DNA from: Bacteroides graminisolvens DSM 19988 = JCM 15093
GTDB lineage: Bacteria > Bacteroidota > Bacteroidia > Bacteroidales > Bacteroidaceae
Reading direction: 5' to 3'
DNA length: 64,000 nucleotides
Assembly (NCBI RefSeq): GCF_000428125.1
Contig: NZ_ATZI01000001.1
Coordinates: 62,001-126,000 of the forward strand
The translations under genes were made by a program, and so were the position numbers. Below are positions 28,597-38,317 of this stretch, one piece after another. Below the pieces are notes generated by a model, which ran no database searches, was not told where the DNA came from, and saw only the letters and a program-made list of their open reading frames with translations. Each line of letters begins with the position of its first letter. Position 1 is the stretch's first letter.

Positions 28597-30688
28597 AATT
28601 GTTTAGTTTAAAAACCAAAACACCTGCGGTTGATATCAAGGTATTGCCAATCAAGACTTTGGCTCCTTTAGGCAGAGTAAACTGATAAGGCTGGTCTGAA
28701 TAATTAAGCACTATCCCCAAGCCATTTCTATATTCCATCGTTACTCCATAAGGTAAACTCTGAACGCCAATTCCCAAACGGGCGTATAATTTCTTAAGTA
28801 TCTCGGCTTCCAATTTACCATCAAAAGAATCAACTCCTACATAGGTGACTGAACCTTTTCCTAATTTATAGTGTGTTACAGCCGGTTTGCCATCGTAGAA
28901 TTCTTTCTGGTAGGTAGCCCATACTTCTGATGTTTCTCCGGGAATGAGTATCTCACCCCATGTATTCCATTGGTATTCTTTACCGTCCATCTTTACCAGA
29001 CCGGGGTCACCGGGAAGCAGCAAATCATAAAAGTCCATCTTGTTTCCCGTCAGACCATTAATCAAAGAGCCAAACGCAGCTTCCGGCAAACGACCGTAGC
29101 GGTCTTTCTGGGCTGTGCGACATGTCACCACTAAATTTCCGCCCTTACGAACATAGTCTACCCAGCGACTAACGAGTGGCTCGTCGGCCAACTGATAGGC
29201 CGGTACAATCATGACCGGATAGCGGTTAAAATTTTTCTCTTCTGTTATAAAATCAACCGGTGCACCAAACGATTTCAATGTACGGTAGTACTTTTCAATG
29301 TGAGCCATGGTATTCCATGTGGCATTCTGCTTTTGCCTTTCAATGCTCCATGCATTTTCGTGATTGAACAAGATAGCTGTGCTACGTGCCACATAATCCG
29401 ACGGTTTATTATTATACGCTGTAGCTTCTTTACGAAGCAACCTGATTTCATTGATAAATTGCTCGTATTCTCTTCCACCGGGAGTCACCGTTACCCCATC
29501 TGTACCTACTATGCCATAATGATATTGCTCCGTCCCATACAACGGCTGACGGTAACGATAGGTGCACACAAAGTCACTGCCACCGGCAAAAACACTCCAC
29601 AACCAAAGCCGCACAGCTCCGGGTAGAGGTTGCGGGTTAATACTTCCCCAGTTCACTTGTCCGGGTTGAAGTTCCATTACTCCATAGGTACCATTAAGCG
29701 GACGGAAAAAGTCATTTGCCCAAGCTATTCTCAACGGATTACCCACCCGATAGCCTCTGCGGCCGATGCCTTCATTATCTCCATAAACCATGTATCGGGT
29801 GTATGAAACAAAATCCAGATCTTTGCTGCCGCCAATATGCCCTTCATCGTAATTGGGAATGTAGTTGGTGGTTACCCACTGGTTTTGAGCATATTTCTTA
29901 ATCAACCGACATTGTTGATTCAGGAAATCATTGGTTTGGAAAGCTGCAAAGCGTCTGTAATCCAAAATCTGATGGTGATTCATAAACATCTGGCTCATTT
30001 TAGGCAGTGTTATTTCATCAAAAGATTTATAATTCTGACTCCAGAATGAAGTACCCCAGGCCTCGTTCAGTCTTCGGATGGAGTTCTGATACTTTTGTCG
30101 GAGGAAATCACGAAAAGCAATTTCAGCCTTCAGGTTATAATCAAACTGCACCGCAGGCTCGTTATCGAGTTGCCAACCTACTATCCGAGAGTCGTTTCCG
30201 TAATGCTTAGCCAATTGCTCAATCATTTTGTAGGCTAACTCTCTGTATATGGGAGACGCAAAAGAGGCGTGTTGACGAGCACCATGATCGAGTATCATGC
30301 CGTTTTCCTGCTTTAACAGAATTTCCGGGTACTTACGGCTCAGCCATACCGGAGGAGTAGCGGTTGAGGTACACATAATAACCTTCAAGTCATATTTGGC
30401 TGCCAAAGCCACAGCTTTATCCAACCAGGCAAAGTCATACTTACCTTCTTCAGGTTCTAACTGGGCCCAAGCAAATTCAGCAAAATGAGTAAATTCAAAC
30501 CCCAGTTCGTGCATTTGTTTGAAGTCACGTTCCCATTGTTCCGGGTTCCAATGCTCCGGGTAATAATACACGCCGGTCAAAGTAAGATCTTTCTCTTTGA
30601 ACCATTTACCCCCTGCCTGCCTCGCTGCCTGGCACAGGGAAGTGCCAACGAGTAGTGCTACGAAGGATGACAATAAAAAATGTTTCAT
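28595..30688 (-). CDS. beta-galactosidase, family GH42
   Basis: This 697-residue secreted protein (signal peptide about 1-21) shows the GH42 layout: YYYPEHWNPEQWERDFKQM at the start of the TIM barrel, the acid/base Glu177 in WQLDNEPAV, and the nucleophile Glu339 in GVMELQPGQVNWG. A trimerisation-like domain and a small beta-domain follow. GH42 enzymes cut terminal beta-galactose, often from beta-1,4-galactan or arabinogalactan fragments, which fits RG-I side chains. It is 21 bp after the GH43 gene on the same strand, forming a two-gene side-chain unit. Confidence 0.9.
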   Translation of the reverse strand: MKHFLLSSFVALLVGTSLCQAARQAGGKWFKEKDLTLTGVYYYPEHWNPEQWERDFKQMHELGFEFTHFAEFAWAQLEPEEGKYDFAWLDKAVALAAKYDLKVIMCTSTATPPVWLSRKYPEILLKQENGMILDHGARQHASFASPIYRELAYKMIEQLAKHYGNDSRIVGWQLDNEPAVQFDYNLKAEIAFRDFLRQKYQNSIRRLNEAWGTSFWSQNYKSFDEITLPKMSQMFMNHHQILDYRRFAAFQTNDFLNQQCRLIKKYAQNQWVTTNYIPNYDEGHIGGSKDLDFVSYTRYMVYGDNEGIGRRGYRVGNPLRIAWANDFFRPLNGTYGVMELQPGQVNWGSINPQPLPGAVRLWLWSVFAGGSDFVCTYRYRQPLYGTEQYHYGIVGTDGVTVTPGGREYEQFINEIRLLRKEATAYNNKPSDYVARSTAILFNHENAWSIERQKQNATWNTMAHIEKYYRTLKSFGAPVDFITEEKNFNRYPVMIVPAYQLADEPLVSRWVDYVRKGGNLVVTCRTAQKDRYGRLPEAAFGSLINGLTGNKMDFYDLLLPGDPGLVKMDGKEYQWNTWGEILIPGETSEVWATYQKEFYDGKPAVTHYKLGKGSVTYVGVDSFDGKLEAEILKKLYARLGIGVQSLPYGVTMEYRNGLGIVLNYSDQPYQFTLPKGAKVLIGNTLISTAGVLVFKLNN

Positions 30689-30709
30689 ACGTATTATTTT
30701 TGAGATTAT

Positions 30710-31657
30710 TTATTCACTTTGGTAGCTCTTCAATTTCTTTAAAACACTCTTCTTTACCTTGAAAGCTGTTCCGTGTCGGGTACCTTTGGGAAAGGTAACC
30801 AAGTCTGAAATGTCTTCCCAGTTTTGACGGTCTTTTGAGCGTACCGCTCCATACTTATGTTCACGGTACTTATCAAAATACACATACACATCGTTGCCTA
30901 CAAGTAAAGGAGCCGGACCTTCAGCCCAGTATTTACCGGTAATGGGTGCGGACACTTCTATTGGGAAACCGTCTTCTATTTTACTACAAGTAGTAATACG
31001 CAAATTCTTTTCCGGAGGATTGGAATTTTCATTCTTCACAACCATAAGTAGTTCACCGTTCTTATCTTTAAGAATAGCAGCATCAATAACACTGAAGTCG
31101 GGATTGAAAAACATTTTGGTTTCGGAAAATTCCCTGAAGTCTTTCGTTGTAACATAATAGATGCGGTGATTCAGTCCCTTTTCACTTTCACTGGTAGGTA
31201 TTTCCTTGTGTCTTCCCGGCAAGGTGGTTGCCCAGAATATATAAAAGGTTTTGGAAGGCTTATCGTAAAACAGTTCGGGAGCCCAGCAATTGTGAGCACC
31301 CGGTTCATGCATCATAACGGGTATTGCTCGCTGTTCAGACCAATGTATCAGGTCTTTGGAAGAAGCATATCCAATGATACGATCTGTCCAGCTCGAAGTC
31401 CAAACCATGTGGAAGGTTCCATCGGGTGCTTCACAGATACTCGGGTCTCTCATCAGTTTATCTTTTCCCACCTGAGGTGTCAAAAAAGACTTCCCGTTAT
31501 TCAAGGCTGTCCACTTCAACCCGTCATTGCTATAAGCCAAATGCAGTCCGTCTTTACTATCATTAATAAAATAGGAAAACAAATAAGCATTCTTCTGTCC
31601 CCACATAGAGATCCCGCATAAAAACAAAAAACACAATAAAACACTCTTCCTTTTCAT
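30710..31657 (-). CDS. glycoside hydrolase family 43-like
   Basis: The frame is open to 31747, but the ATG at 31657 starts a clean signal peptide (KRKSVLLCFLFLCGISMWGQ) and lies downstream of a good promoter, so it is used; the product is 315 residues. The five-bladed propeller motifs of GH43-like proteins are visible: HLAYSNDGLKWTALNNGKSF, RDPSICEAPDGTFHMVWT, WSEQRAIPVM and WAPELFYD with the likely acid Glu. The family includes arabinofuranosidases and exo-galactosidases; the subfamily cannot be set by eye. It is co-transcribed with GH42. Confidence 0.8.
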   Translation of the reverse strand: MKRKSVLLCFLFLCGISMWGQKNAYLFSYFINDSKDGLHLAYSNDGLKWTALNNGKSFLTPQVGKDKLMRDPSICEAPDGTFHMVWTSSWTDRIIGYASSKDLIHWSEQRAIPVMMHEPGAHNCWAPELFYDKPSKTFYIFWATTLPGRHKEIPTSESEKGLNHRIYYVTTKDFREFSETKMFFNPDFSVIDAAILKDKNGELLMVVKNENSNPPEKNLRITTCSKIEDGFPIEVSAPITGKYWAEGPAPLLVGNDVYVYFDKYREHKYGAVRSKDRQNWEDISDLVTFPKGTRHGTAFKVKKSVLKKLKSYQSE

Positions 31658-31694
31658 AATATGGTCATTAAAATTTATACATACATCAACCATA

Positions 31695-31724
31695 CAAATA
31701 TAGCTTAATCTGTTAGAAAGCAAA
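31695..31724 (-). promoter_or_regulatory. promoter for the GH43-GH42 unit
   Basis: On the minus strand TTTG (complement of 31721-31724) and TATATTTG (complement of 31695-31702) are separated by 18 bp, a good match to Bacteroides -33 and -7 elements. It lies 38 bp before the ATG at 31657, which supports that start over the longer frame. Confidence 0.6.
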
Positions 31725-31897
31725 AATACGGACTCCTTAAAAGCCATTCATATTGATTGAAAATACTGTAATATCGTACAAATGAATATAATAACATCCC
31801 TTTTCATACGAATTTCTATCATTATGTACATCTTTCTATTAGCGCAAAGAGTAAAACTGCATATTTTAGCATTCCGTTAATTTCAAATGCGCTTATT

Positions 31898-34783
31898 ATG
31901 CAAAAAATCTTTTTTACAGCTTTATTGCTTTTCGCAATCATAACAAACATCGTTGCCCAAAATGCCACCGATATTAGTGGCAAATGGAAGTTCCAAATAG
32001 ACAGAAATGATATGGGGATAAGAGAAAAGTGGTTTGCAAAAACGTTGCAGGATGAAATCAACCTGCCCGGCTCTATGCCCGAAAAATTAAAAGGAGACGA
32101 TGTGACCGTTCACACCAAGTGGACAGGTAGTTTGTATGATAGCTCATACTACTACAACCCTTACATGGAAAAATACCGTGTTGAAGGAAACGTAAAGCTG
32201 CCTTTCTTTCTAACACCCGATAAGCACTATGTGGGCGTAGCTTGGTATCAGAAAGAAGTGACCATTCCTTCAAACTGGAAAAACAAACGAATACTCTTGT
32301 TCTTGGAGCGTCCGCATATTGAAACCACCTTATGGATCAATAATAAGGAAGTGGGCACACAAAACAGTCTCTGTGTGCCTCATGTTTATGACATCACCCA
32401 ATGGGTATCTAAGGGGAAATGTCGCGTTTCCATCAGGATTGACAACCGCATTAAAGAAATCAATGTGGGACCGGATTCTCACAGTATAACCGACCAGACA
32501 CAAGGCAACTGGAATGGAATTGTGGGGAGAATGGAGCTACAAGCTACCCCAGTGACTCACTTTGATGACATTCAAATATACCCCGACCTCCAAAACAAAA
32601 AAGCAAACGTAAAGATTAAACTGGTAACTGGATTTAATCAGGATAACGTTCAAATAAGACTCTCGGCTAAAAGTTTCAATACAGGAAAACAGCATGTTGT
32701 TCCGTCCGTATCAAAGGATTTCATCATCAAAGAAGGAGTTCTTGAATGCCAGATGGATCTGCCCATGGGCGAGAATATGCTAACTTGGGATGAGTTTGAT
32801 CCGGCGTTATATAAATTACAAGCCGAATTGATCAGCAAGCACGGAAAAGAGAGTAAAACAGTACAGTTTGGTATGCGTGAGTTTAAGATTGAAGGTAAAT
32901 GGTTTTATGTAAACGGTAATAAAACAATGCTTCGGGGTACTGTAGAAAACTGTGATTTCCCACTAACCGGGTATGCACCGATGAGTATCAAAGAATGGGA
33001 ACGGGTATTCAGGATCTGTCGCAAATACGGTTTAAACCACATGAGATTCCACTCATTCTGTCCTCCGGAAGCAGCATTCATTGCTGCAGATCTGGTAGGA
33101 TTTTACCTACAACCTGAAGGACCTAGCTGGCCCAATCACGGTCCGAAGCTGGGACTGGGACAACCCATTGATAAGTATCTGATGGAAGAGACGATCAGAC
33201 TCACCAAAGAATACGGTAATTATGCCTCATACTGCATGCTGGCGTGTGGAAACGAACCTTCGGGAAGATGGGTAGCTTGGGTTAGTGACTTTGTTGATTA
33301 CTGGAAAAAAGCAGATTCAAGAAGAGTTTATACAGGTGCTTCTGTAGGCGGAAGCTGGCAATGGCAACCGCGTAACGAATACCATGTAAAAGCAGGAGCC
33401 AGGGGATTAAGCTGGGTGGGTTCCATGCCTGAATCGAATTCGGATTACAGGCAGCGAATTGACTCCGTGAAACAGCCTTATGTTTCTCATGAAACGGGGC
33501 AGTGGTGTGCTTTCCCCAATTTCAATGAAATAAAGAAATATACGGGAGTCAACAAAGCCAAAAACTTTGAAATATTTCGTGATCTGTTGAATGACGGCAA
33601 AATGGGTGATAAAGCACATGACTTTATGATGGCATCTGGAAAGTTGCAAGCGTTGTGTTATAAACACGAAATTGAGAAGACGCTCCGTACACCCGATTAT
33701 GCAGGTTTTCAGTTATTAGCCCTGAATGATTATTCCGGACAAGGTACTGCTTTGGTAGGACTACTGGATGTTTTCTTTGAAGAGAAGGGCTACGTAACAT
33801 CCGAACAGGTTCGTCGTTTTTGCAGTTCCACTGTTCCATTGGCTCGAATCGATAAATTCGTTTACACCAACAATGAAATTTTCAAGGCTAACATAGAAGT
33901 GGCTCATTTTCATAAGAATCCCCTCAAAAATGCGCTGGTTACGTATACAATCAAAGATAAGTGGGGCAAATTATTTAGCAACGGAACCGTATGTACCAAA
34001 GACATCCCAGTTGGGAATTGCTTTGAACTGGGACTAGTTAGCTGCGATTTAAAAGACATTACTGAGCCTGTACAACTAAATCTGGAGGTAAGGATAGAAG
34101 GTACAGATGCTGTTAATGACTGGGACTTCTGGGTATACCCCGAAAAGGTAGAAATGAATCAGGGAGAGGTTTATGTAACAGACTCTCTAGATAGTAAAGC
34201 ACAACAGATACTTGAACAGGGCGGCAATGTATTGATAACAGCAGCGGGAAAAATTTCATACGGTAAAGAGGTGGTTCAATACTTCACTCCTGTGTTCTGG
34301 AATACTTCTTGGTTTAAGATGCGTCCTCCGCATACCACCGGTATATTGGTAAACGACAAACATCCGTTGTTCAAGAACTTCCCCACTGAGTTTCACAGCA
34401 ACTTACAATGGTGGGAATTACTCAATAAAGCTCAGGTAATGCAGTTTACAGAATTTCCGGATCATTTCCAGCCATTGATACAAAGCATTGATACCTGGTT
34501 TGTGAGCCGAAAAATAGGAATGTTGTTCGAAGCTAACGTTCTGAAAGGGAAATTGATAATGACAAGTATGGATCTGACCAGTCGCCTTGACCAAAGAGTG
34601 GTTGCCCGACAGATGTACAAGTCTGTTCTGGATTACATGAACTCAGATAGTTTCCGTCCGGCAGAACAAGTCGACATCGAAATCATTCGGAATTTATTCA
34701 TAAAAAAAGCGCCTAAAATTGACTCTTTTACAAAAGATTCACCCGATGAGCTGAAACCGGTGAAAGGCAATAAAGGCATATAA
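31898..34783 (+). CDS. glycoside hydrolase family 2 protein
   Basis: The 961-residue secreted protein (signal peptide about 1-20) has the GH2 order: sugar-binding jelly roll (about 25-215, with ISGKWKFQID and WYQKEVTIP), immunoglobulin-like domain (about 215-330), TIM barrel (about 330-620) with acid/base Glu453 in LACGNEPSG and the nucleophile region VSHETGQW, then extra C-terminal domains. GH2 covers beta-galactosidases, glucuronidases and others; the exact sugar is not readable. It is the first gene of a six-gene plus-strand unit (GH2, CE12, GH28, DUF4450-like, CBM9-like, GH28) with short gaps or overlaps throughout. Confidence 0.87.
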   Translation: MQKIFFTALLLFAIITNIVAQNATDISGKWKFQIDRNDMGIREKWFAKTLQDEINLPGSMPEKLKGDDVTVHTKWTGSLYDSSYYYNPYMEKYRVEGNVKLPFFLTPDKHYVGVAWYQKEVTIPSNWKNKRILLFLERPHIETTLWINNKEVGTQNSLCVPHVYDITQWVSKGKCRVSIRIDNRIKEINVGPDSHSITDQTQGNWNGIVGRMELQATPVTHFDDIQIYPDLQNKKANVKIKLVTGFNQDNVQIRLSAKSFNTGKQHVVPSVSKDFIIKEGVLECQMDLPMGENMLTWDEFDPALYKLQAELISKHGKESKTVQFGMREFKIEGKWFYVNGNKTMLRGTVENCDFPLTGYAPMSIKEWERVFRICRKYGLNHMRFHSFCPPEAAFIAADLVGFYLQPEGPSWPNHGPKLGLGQPIDKYLMEETIRLTKEYGNYASYCMLACGNEPSGRWVAWVSDFVDYWKKADSRRVYTGASVGGSWQWQPRNEYHVKAGARGLSWVGSMPESNSDYRQRIDSVKQPYVSHETGQWCAFPNFNEIKKYTGVNKAKNFEIFRDLLNDGKMGDKAHDFMMASGKLQALCYKHEIEKTLRTPDYAGFQLLALNDYSGQGTALVGLLDVFFEEKGYVTSEQVRRFCSSTVPLARIDKFVYTNNEIFKANIEVAHFHKNPLKNALVTYTIKDKWGKLFSNGTVCTKDIPVGNCFELGLVSCDLKDITEPVQLNLEVRIEGTDAVNDWDFWVYPEKVEMNQGEVYVTDSLDSKAQQILEQGGNVLITAAGKISYGKEVVQYFTPVFWNTSWFKMRPPHTTGILVNDKHPLFKNFPTEFHSNLQWWELLNKAQVMQFTEFPDHFQPLIQSIDTWFVSRKIGMLFEANVLKGKLIMTSMDLTSRLDQRVVARQMYKSVLDYMNSDSFRPAEQVDIEIIRNLFIKKAPKIDSFTKDSPDELKPVKGNKGI

Positions 34784-34797
34784 ATAATCTACTAATT

Positions 34798-36072
34798 ATG
34801 AACAGATACACATTACTGGCTGCATTATGGCTTAGTGTTACCGGCTACGCCCAGCAAACAAGTTTTTCATTTTGTTTTGATGGAAACAAGAAAGATGAAA
34901 AGGCATTGCAAATTACTAAACAACAAGTGTTTAGTGAACAAACGGGGTACGGATACGACTTACAGTCGGCACCTGATTTGAAAGCAAACAAGCCTTTCTA
35001 TTTTTCCGTGGCGGTTCCCGATGGCAATTACCGTGTAACAGTTACGTTAGGTTCAAAGAAGTCGGCCGGAGTAACCACAGTGCGAGCAGAATCACGCAGG
35101 TTATTCATTGAAAATCTGCCTACACGAAAAGGAGAATTCGTGCAACAGTCATTTGTAGTCAATAAACGCAATACAGAAATTGCTCCGGGTGAATACGTGA
35201 AAATAAAAGTTCGCGAAAAGAGCAAGTTGAATTGGGATAATAAACTAACGCTGGAGTTCAACGGAGATGCTCCCCTGCTTTCCGCTCTTACCATCGAGAA
35301 AGTCAGTGATGTACCCACTATCTTTTTGTGTGGCAACTCTACTGTAGTAGATCAGGACAACGAGCCTTGGGCTAGCTGGGGACAAATGATCACTCGTTTC
35401 TTTGACGACCAGGTTTGTGTTGCCAATTACGCCGAATCGGGTGAATCGGCCAATACATTTATTGCTGCCGGACGATTGAAGAAAGCACTCAGCCAAATGA
35501 AAGCGGGTGATTACCTTTTTATGGAATTCGGACACAATGATCAAAAACAAAAAGGGCCCGGAAAAGGTGCGTACTATTCCTTTATGACCAGTCTGAAAAC
35601 CTTTATTGACGAAGCTAGAGCACGTGGTGCACACCCCATTCTGGTAACCCCAACCCAAAGGAGAAGTTTCGATGAGAGAGGAAAGATTAAAGATACACAC
35701 GAAGATTATCCCGAAGCCATGAAGTGGCTGGCACACAAAGAAAACGTGCCTCTCATTGATCTCAATTCAATGACCCGTGTACTTTATGAAGCAATGGGTG
35801 TTGAAAATTCCAAGAAAGCATTCGTTCATTATCCTGCCAATACGTATCCGGGGCAAACAAAAGCATTGGAAGACAATACACACTTTAATCCTTACGGAGC
35901 ATATCAAATCGCACAATGCATCTTGCAGGGTATAATTGATCAGAAAATGCCTTTGCAGAAATACATAAGAAAGGATTTTAAAAGGTACGACCCTCATCAT
36001 CCCGACGACATCCATTTATTTCACTGGAACCTGAGTCCTTTTGCTGAAATAGAGAAACCTGACGGCAACTAA
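34798..36072 (+). CDS. rhamnogalacturonan acetylesterase, CE12-type SGNH hydrolase
   Basis: After a signal peptide (about 1-18) this 424-residue protein has an N-terminal beta-sandwich (about 20-160, FDGNKKDEKAL, YFSVAVPDGNYRVTV) and a C-terminal SGNH domain with FLCGNSTVVDQD (Ser181), NYAESGESANTF, FMEFGHNDQ and DNTHFNPYG (Asp/His). This is the CE12 rhamnogalacturonan acetylesterase pattern. It takes acetyl groups from galacturonate in RG-I so that lyases and GH28 enzymes can bind. It follows the GH2 gene by 14 bp. Confidence 0.88.
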   Translation: MNRYTLLAALWLSVTGYAQQTSFSFCFDGNKKDEKALQITKQQVFSEQTGYGYDLQSAPDLKANKPFYFSVAVPDGNYRVTVTLGSKKSAGVTTVRAESRRLFIENLPTRKGEFVQQSFVVNKRNTEIAPGEYVKIKVREKSKLNWDNKLTLEFNGDAPLLSALTIEKVSDVPTIFLCGNSTVVDQDNEPWASWGQMITRFFDDQVCVANYAESGESANTFIAAGRLKKALSQMKAGDYLFMEFGHNDQKQKGPGKGAYYSFMTSLKTFIDEARARGAHPILVTPTQRRSFDERGKIKDTHEDYPEAMKWLAHKENVPLIDLNSMTRVLYEAMGVENSKKAFVHYPANTYPGQTKALEDNTHFNPYGAYQIAQCILQGIIDQKMPLQKYIRKDFKRYDPHHPDDIHLFHWNLSPFAEIEKPDGN

Positions 36073-36100
36073 GTAAATATAAAGCATAACGATTACATTT

Positions 36101-37585
36101 ATGAGGAAAATTATTATAAATACTCTTGCGATCTTTGTCACAATAAGCCTACACACACATGCCCAGAAAAGAGGTGAAGTACCAACATTTCAATGGGGAA
36201 CCACGGGCAAACAAATAGATCTGTCGTGGGCAGCGGAAGTGGGTAGCAGAGTAGAGGATAACCAAAGTACAAACACATTTAAGGTAAAAGATTTCGGAGC
36301 ACAGAACGACAGCAATTACCTGAGTACGCAGGCTATACAGAAAGCAATTGATGCCTGTAGCAATGCAGGAGGAGGTAAAGTGCTTTTTGAGCCGGGATAT
36401 TATCAGACCGGAGCATTGTTCGTCAAAAAAGGTGTTTACTTACACATTGACACCGGAACCACTTTACTGGCAAGCACAGACATCAATCAGTATCCCGAAT
36501 TCAGGTCTAGAATTGCAGGTATCGAAATGGTATGGCCATCGGCTGTAATCAATATCATTGATACGCAGCATGCTGGTATAACGGGAGCAGGTACAATTGA
36601 CTGCAGAGGTAAAGTCTTTTGGGACAAGTATTGGGAGATGCGGAAAGAGTACGTCCAAAAAGGTCTTAGGTGGATTGTTGACTATGACTGCAAACGGGTT
36701 CGGGGCATTCTTGTTTCAGGATGTTCTGATATCACGTTAAAGGATTTTACGCTGATGCGAACAGGCTTTTGGGGAATACAAATATTGTACTCCAACCATT
36801 GTACATTGCACAAACTCACTGTAAACAACAATATTGGCGGGCACGGACCTAGTACCGACGGCATTGATATCGATTCTTCTACTTACGTGCTTATTGATGG
36901 TTGTGACATTGACTGTAATGACGATAACATCTGTCTGAAGGCAGGAAGGGATGCCGACGGATTACGGGTTAACCGCCCCACCGAATATGTAGTGGTTCGT
37001 AATTGCATTGCACGAAAAGGAGCCGGACTGATTACTTGCGGAAGCGAAACATCCGGAGATATCAGGTATGTATTGGGGTATAATCTTCAGGCATACGGTA
37101 CTTCTTCTACACTCAGGCTGAAATCGGCTTTGAATCGGGGAGGAACTGTTGAATACATATACATGACCGACGTGATTGCCGATGGCGTACAAAATGTGCT
37201 GGCTGCTGATTTGAACTGGAACCCCAGCTACAGTTACTCCGAACTGCCGGCAGAATATGAAGGAAAGGAAGTACCTGAGCATTGGAACGTAATGCTGCAA
37301 AAAGTTGAGCCCGTTGAAAAAGGGTATCCTCATTTTAATCATGTATATTTGGCCAATGTAAAAGCCACCAATGCCAAACAGTTTATTTCTGCATCGGGAT
37401 GGAATGATTCACTCACGTTGAATGATTTTACGTTATACAACCTCGATGTTGAGGCAGAAAAGGCCGGTATCGTAGCTCATACAAAGAAATTCAGGTTAAC
37501 AGATATCAAGCTAAAGATTAGCGACAATAGCCAAATTGAATTTAACAAGAACAGTCAGCTAAAAAAGAACATTCGTTATGAGTAA
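36101..37585 (+). CDS. glycoside hydrolase family 28 (second GH28)
   Basis: This 494-residue secreted beta-helix protein has FGAQNDSNYLSTQAIQKAID, STDGIDIDSSTYVLIDGCDI, CNDDNICLKAGRDADG, CGSETSGDIRYV and LRLKSALNRGG, which cover the GH28 catalytic strips. It is related to but clearly distinct from the GH28 at 10.5 kb, so it probably has another target in pectin. Its last 8 bp overlap the next gene, which points to translational coupling. Confidence 0.88.
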   Translation: MRKIIINTLAIFVTISLHTHAQKRGEVPTFQWGTTGKQIDLSWAAEVGSRVEDNQSTNTFKVKDFGAQNDSNYLSTQAIQKAIDACSNAGGGKVLFEPGYYQTGALFVKKGVYLHIDTGTTLLASTDINQYPEFRSRIAGIEMVWPSAVINIIDTQHAGITGAGTIDCRGKVFWDKYWEMRKEYVQKGLRWIVDYDCKRVRGILVSGCSDITLKDFTLMRTGFWGIQILYSNHCTLHKLTVNNNIGGHGPSTDGIDIDSSTYVLIDGCDIDCNDDNICLKAGRDADGLRVNRPTEYVVVRNCIARKGAGLITCGSETSGDIRYVLGYNLQAYGTSSTLRLKSALNRGGTVEYIYMTDVIADGVQNVLAADLNWNPSYSYSELPAEYEGKEVPEHWNVMLQKVEPVEKGYPHFNHVYLANVKATNAKQFISASGWNDSLTLNDFTLYNLDVEAEKAGIVAHTKKFRLTDIKLKISDNSQIEFNKNSQLKKNIRYE

Positions 37586-38309
37586 ATTGCTTACTATCAG
37601 TTATTTACTGGGCGTATTCTTAATTTCCGTACCGGTTTTTGCTCAAGACAAGAAGGATTTTCAAAGAGTAATAGGTGGTGATGTTAAGAGCTCCAGAATT
37701 TTAGCTTGTGATCATCCTGAGTTTTCATTTCACTTACCTGAAATGGCCGGAAATCTTCATTTCGGTATAGAAAACCAAGGCAAAAATAAATGGCTGAAAG
37801 ATTTTACTCAAATAAAGACGAAAGAGAGCAAGCAGAAGATTATTTATAAGATCAAAGATGAGTTTATAGCAAAGGCAGAACTGATTATTCGTGTCACAAA
37901 CCTATCTCACACAGATGGAATTATATTAGAAGCGGAAATCATTAACTTACCTGCCGAAACTTATTTAACTTGGTCTTTCGGAGGGTGTTACGGCGTAGAA
38001 CTGGCCGATAAAACAGACAGTCATTTAAAACCCTCGTATTGCAAAGACAATGTGTTCAGCATAGAAGGGAATGCATTTACCTGTTACTACGGAGAAAGCA
38101 TGAAGCTACGAGTTATTCAGGGAATAGCTCCTCTCAGTTCTGAACTAAAGCTATCAGAGACATACCGGCAAGGTGCGCCGGCCTTATCGGGACGCACGCC
38201 TCTGAAAAACGGAGAAAAACTTTATCTCTGTATTTACAAACAGAACAAGCAAGCCGATTATAATTATTACATGCTGCGAGATCTCTTTGAATACGAATAC
38301 AATAAATAG
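37578..38309 (+). CDS. secreted DUF4450-like protein of unknown function
   Basis: This 243-residue protein has a signal peptide (about 1-22, SVPVFAQ) and one domain. The phrases RVIGGDVKSSRILACDHPEF, EMAGNLHFGI, WSFGGCYG and YCKDNVFSIEGNAFT resemble the N-terminal DUF4450 domain, which I recall as part of much longer PUL proteins with a C-terminal glycosidase-like barrel. Here only the N-terminal type of domain is present and no catalytic barrel follows. The frame is clean, with a normal stop and the next start 8 bp later, so it does not look like a fresh truncation. It may be a binding or helper protein. The family match is from memory and not certain. Confidence 0.6.
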   Translation: MSKLLTISYLLGVFLISVPVFAQDKKDFQRVIGGDVKSSRILACDHPEFSFHLPEMAGNLHFGIENQGKNKWLKDFTQIKTKESKQKIIYKIKDEFIAKAELIIRVTNLSHTDGIILEAEIINLPAETYLTWSFGGCYGVELADKTDSHLKPSYCKDNVFSIEGNAFTCYYGESMKLRVIQGIAPLSSELKLSETYRQGAPALSGRTPLKNGEKLYLCIYKQNKQADYNYYMLRDLFEYEYNK

Positions 38310-38317
38310 CAATACCA

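Noticed and set aside
30710..31747. Longer start for the GH43-like gene at 31747
   Set aside because: The extra 30 residues lack a signal and cover the promoter; the ATG at 31657 starts a proper signal peptide.
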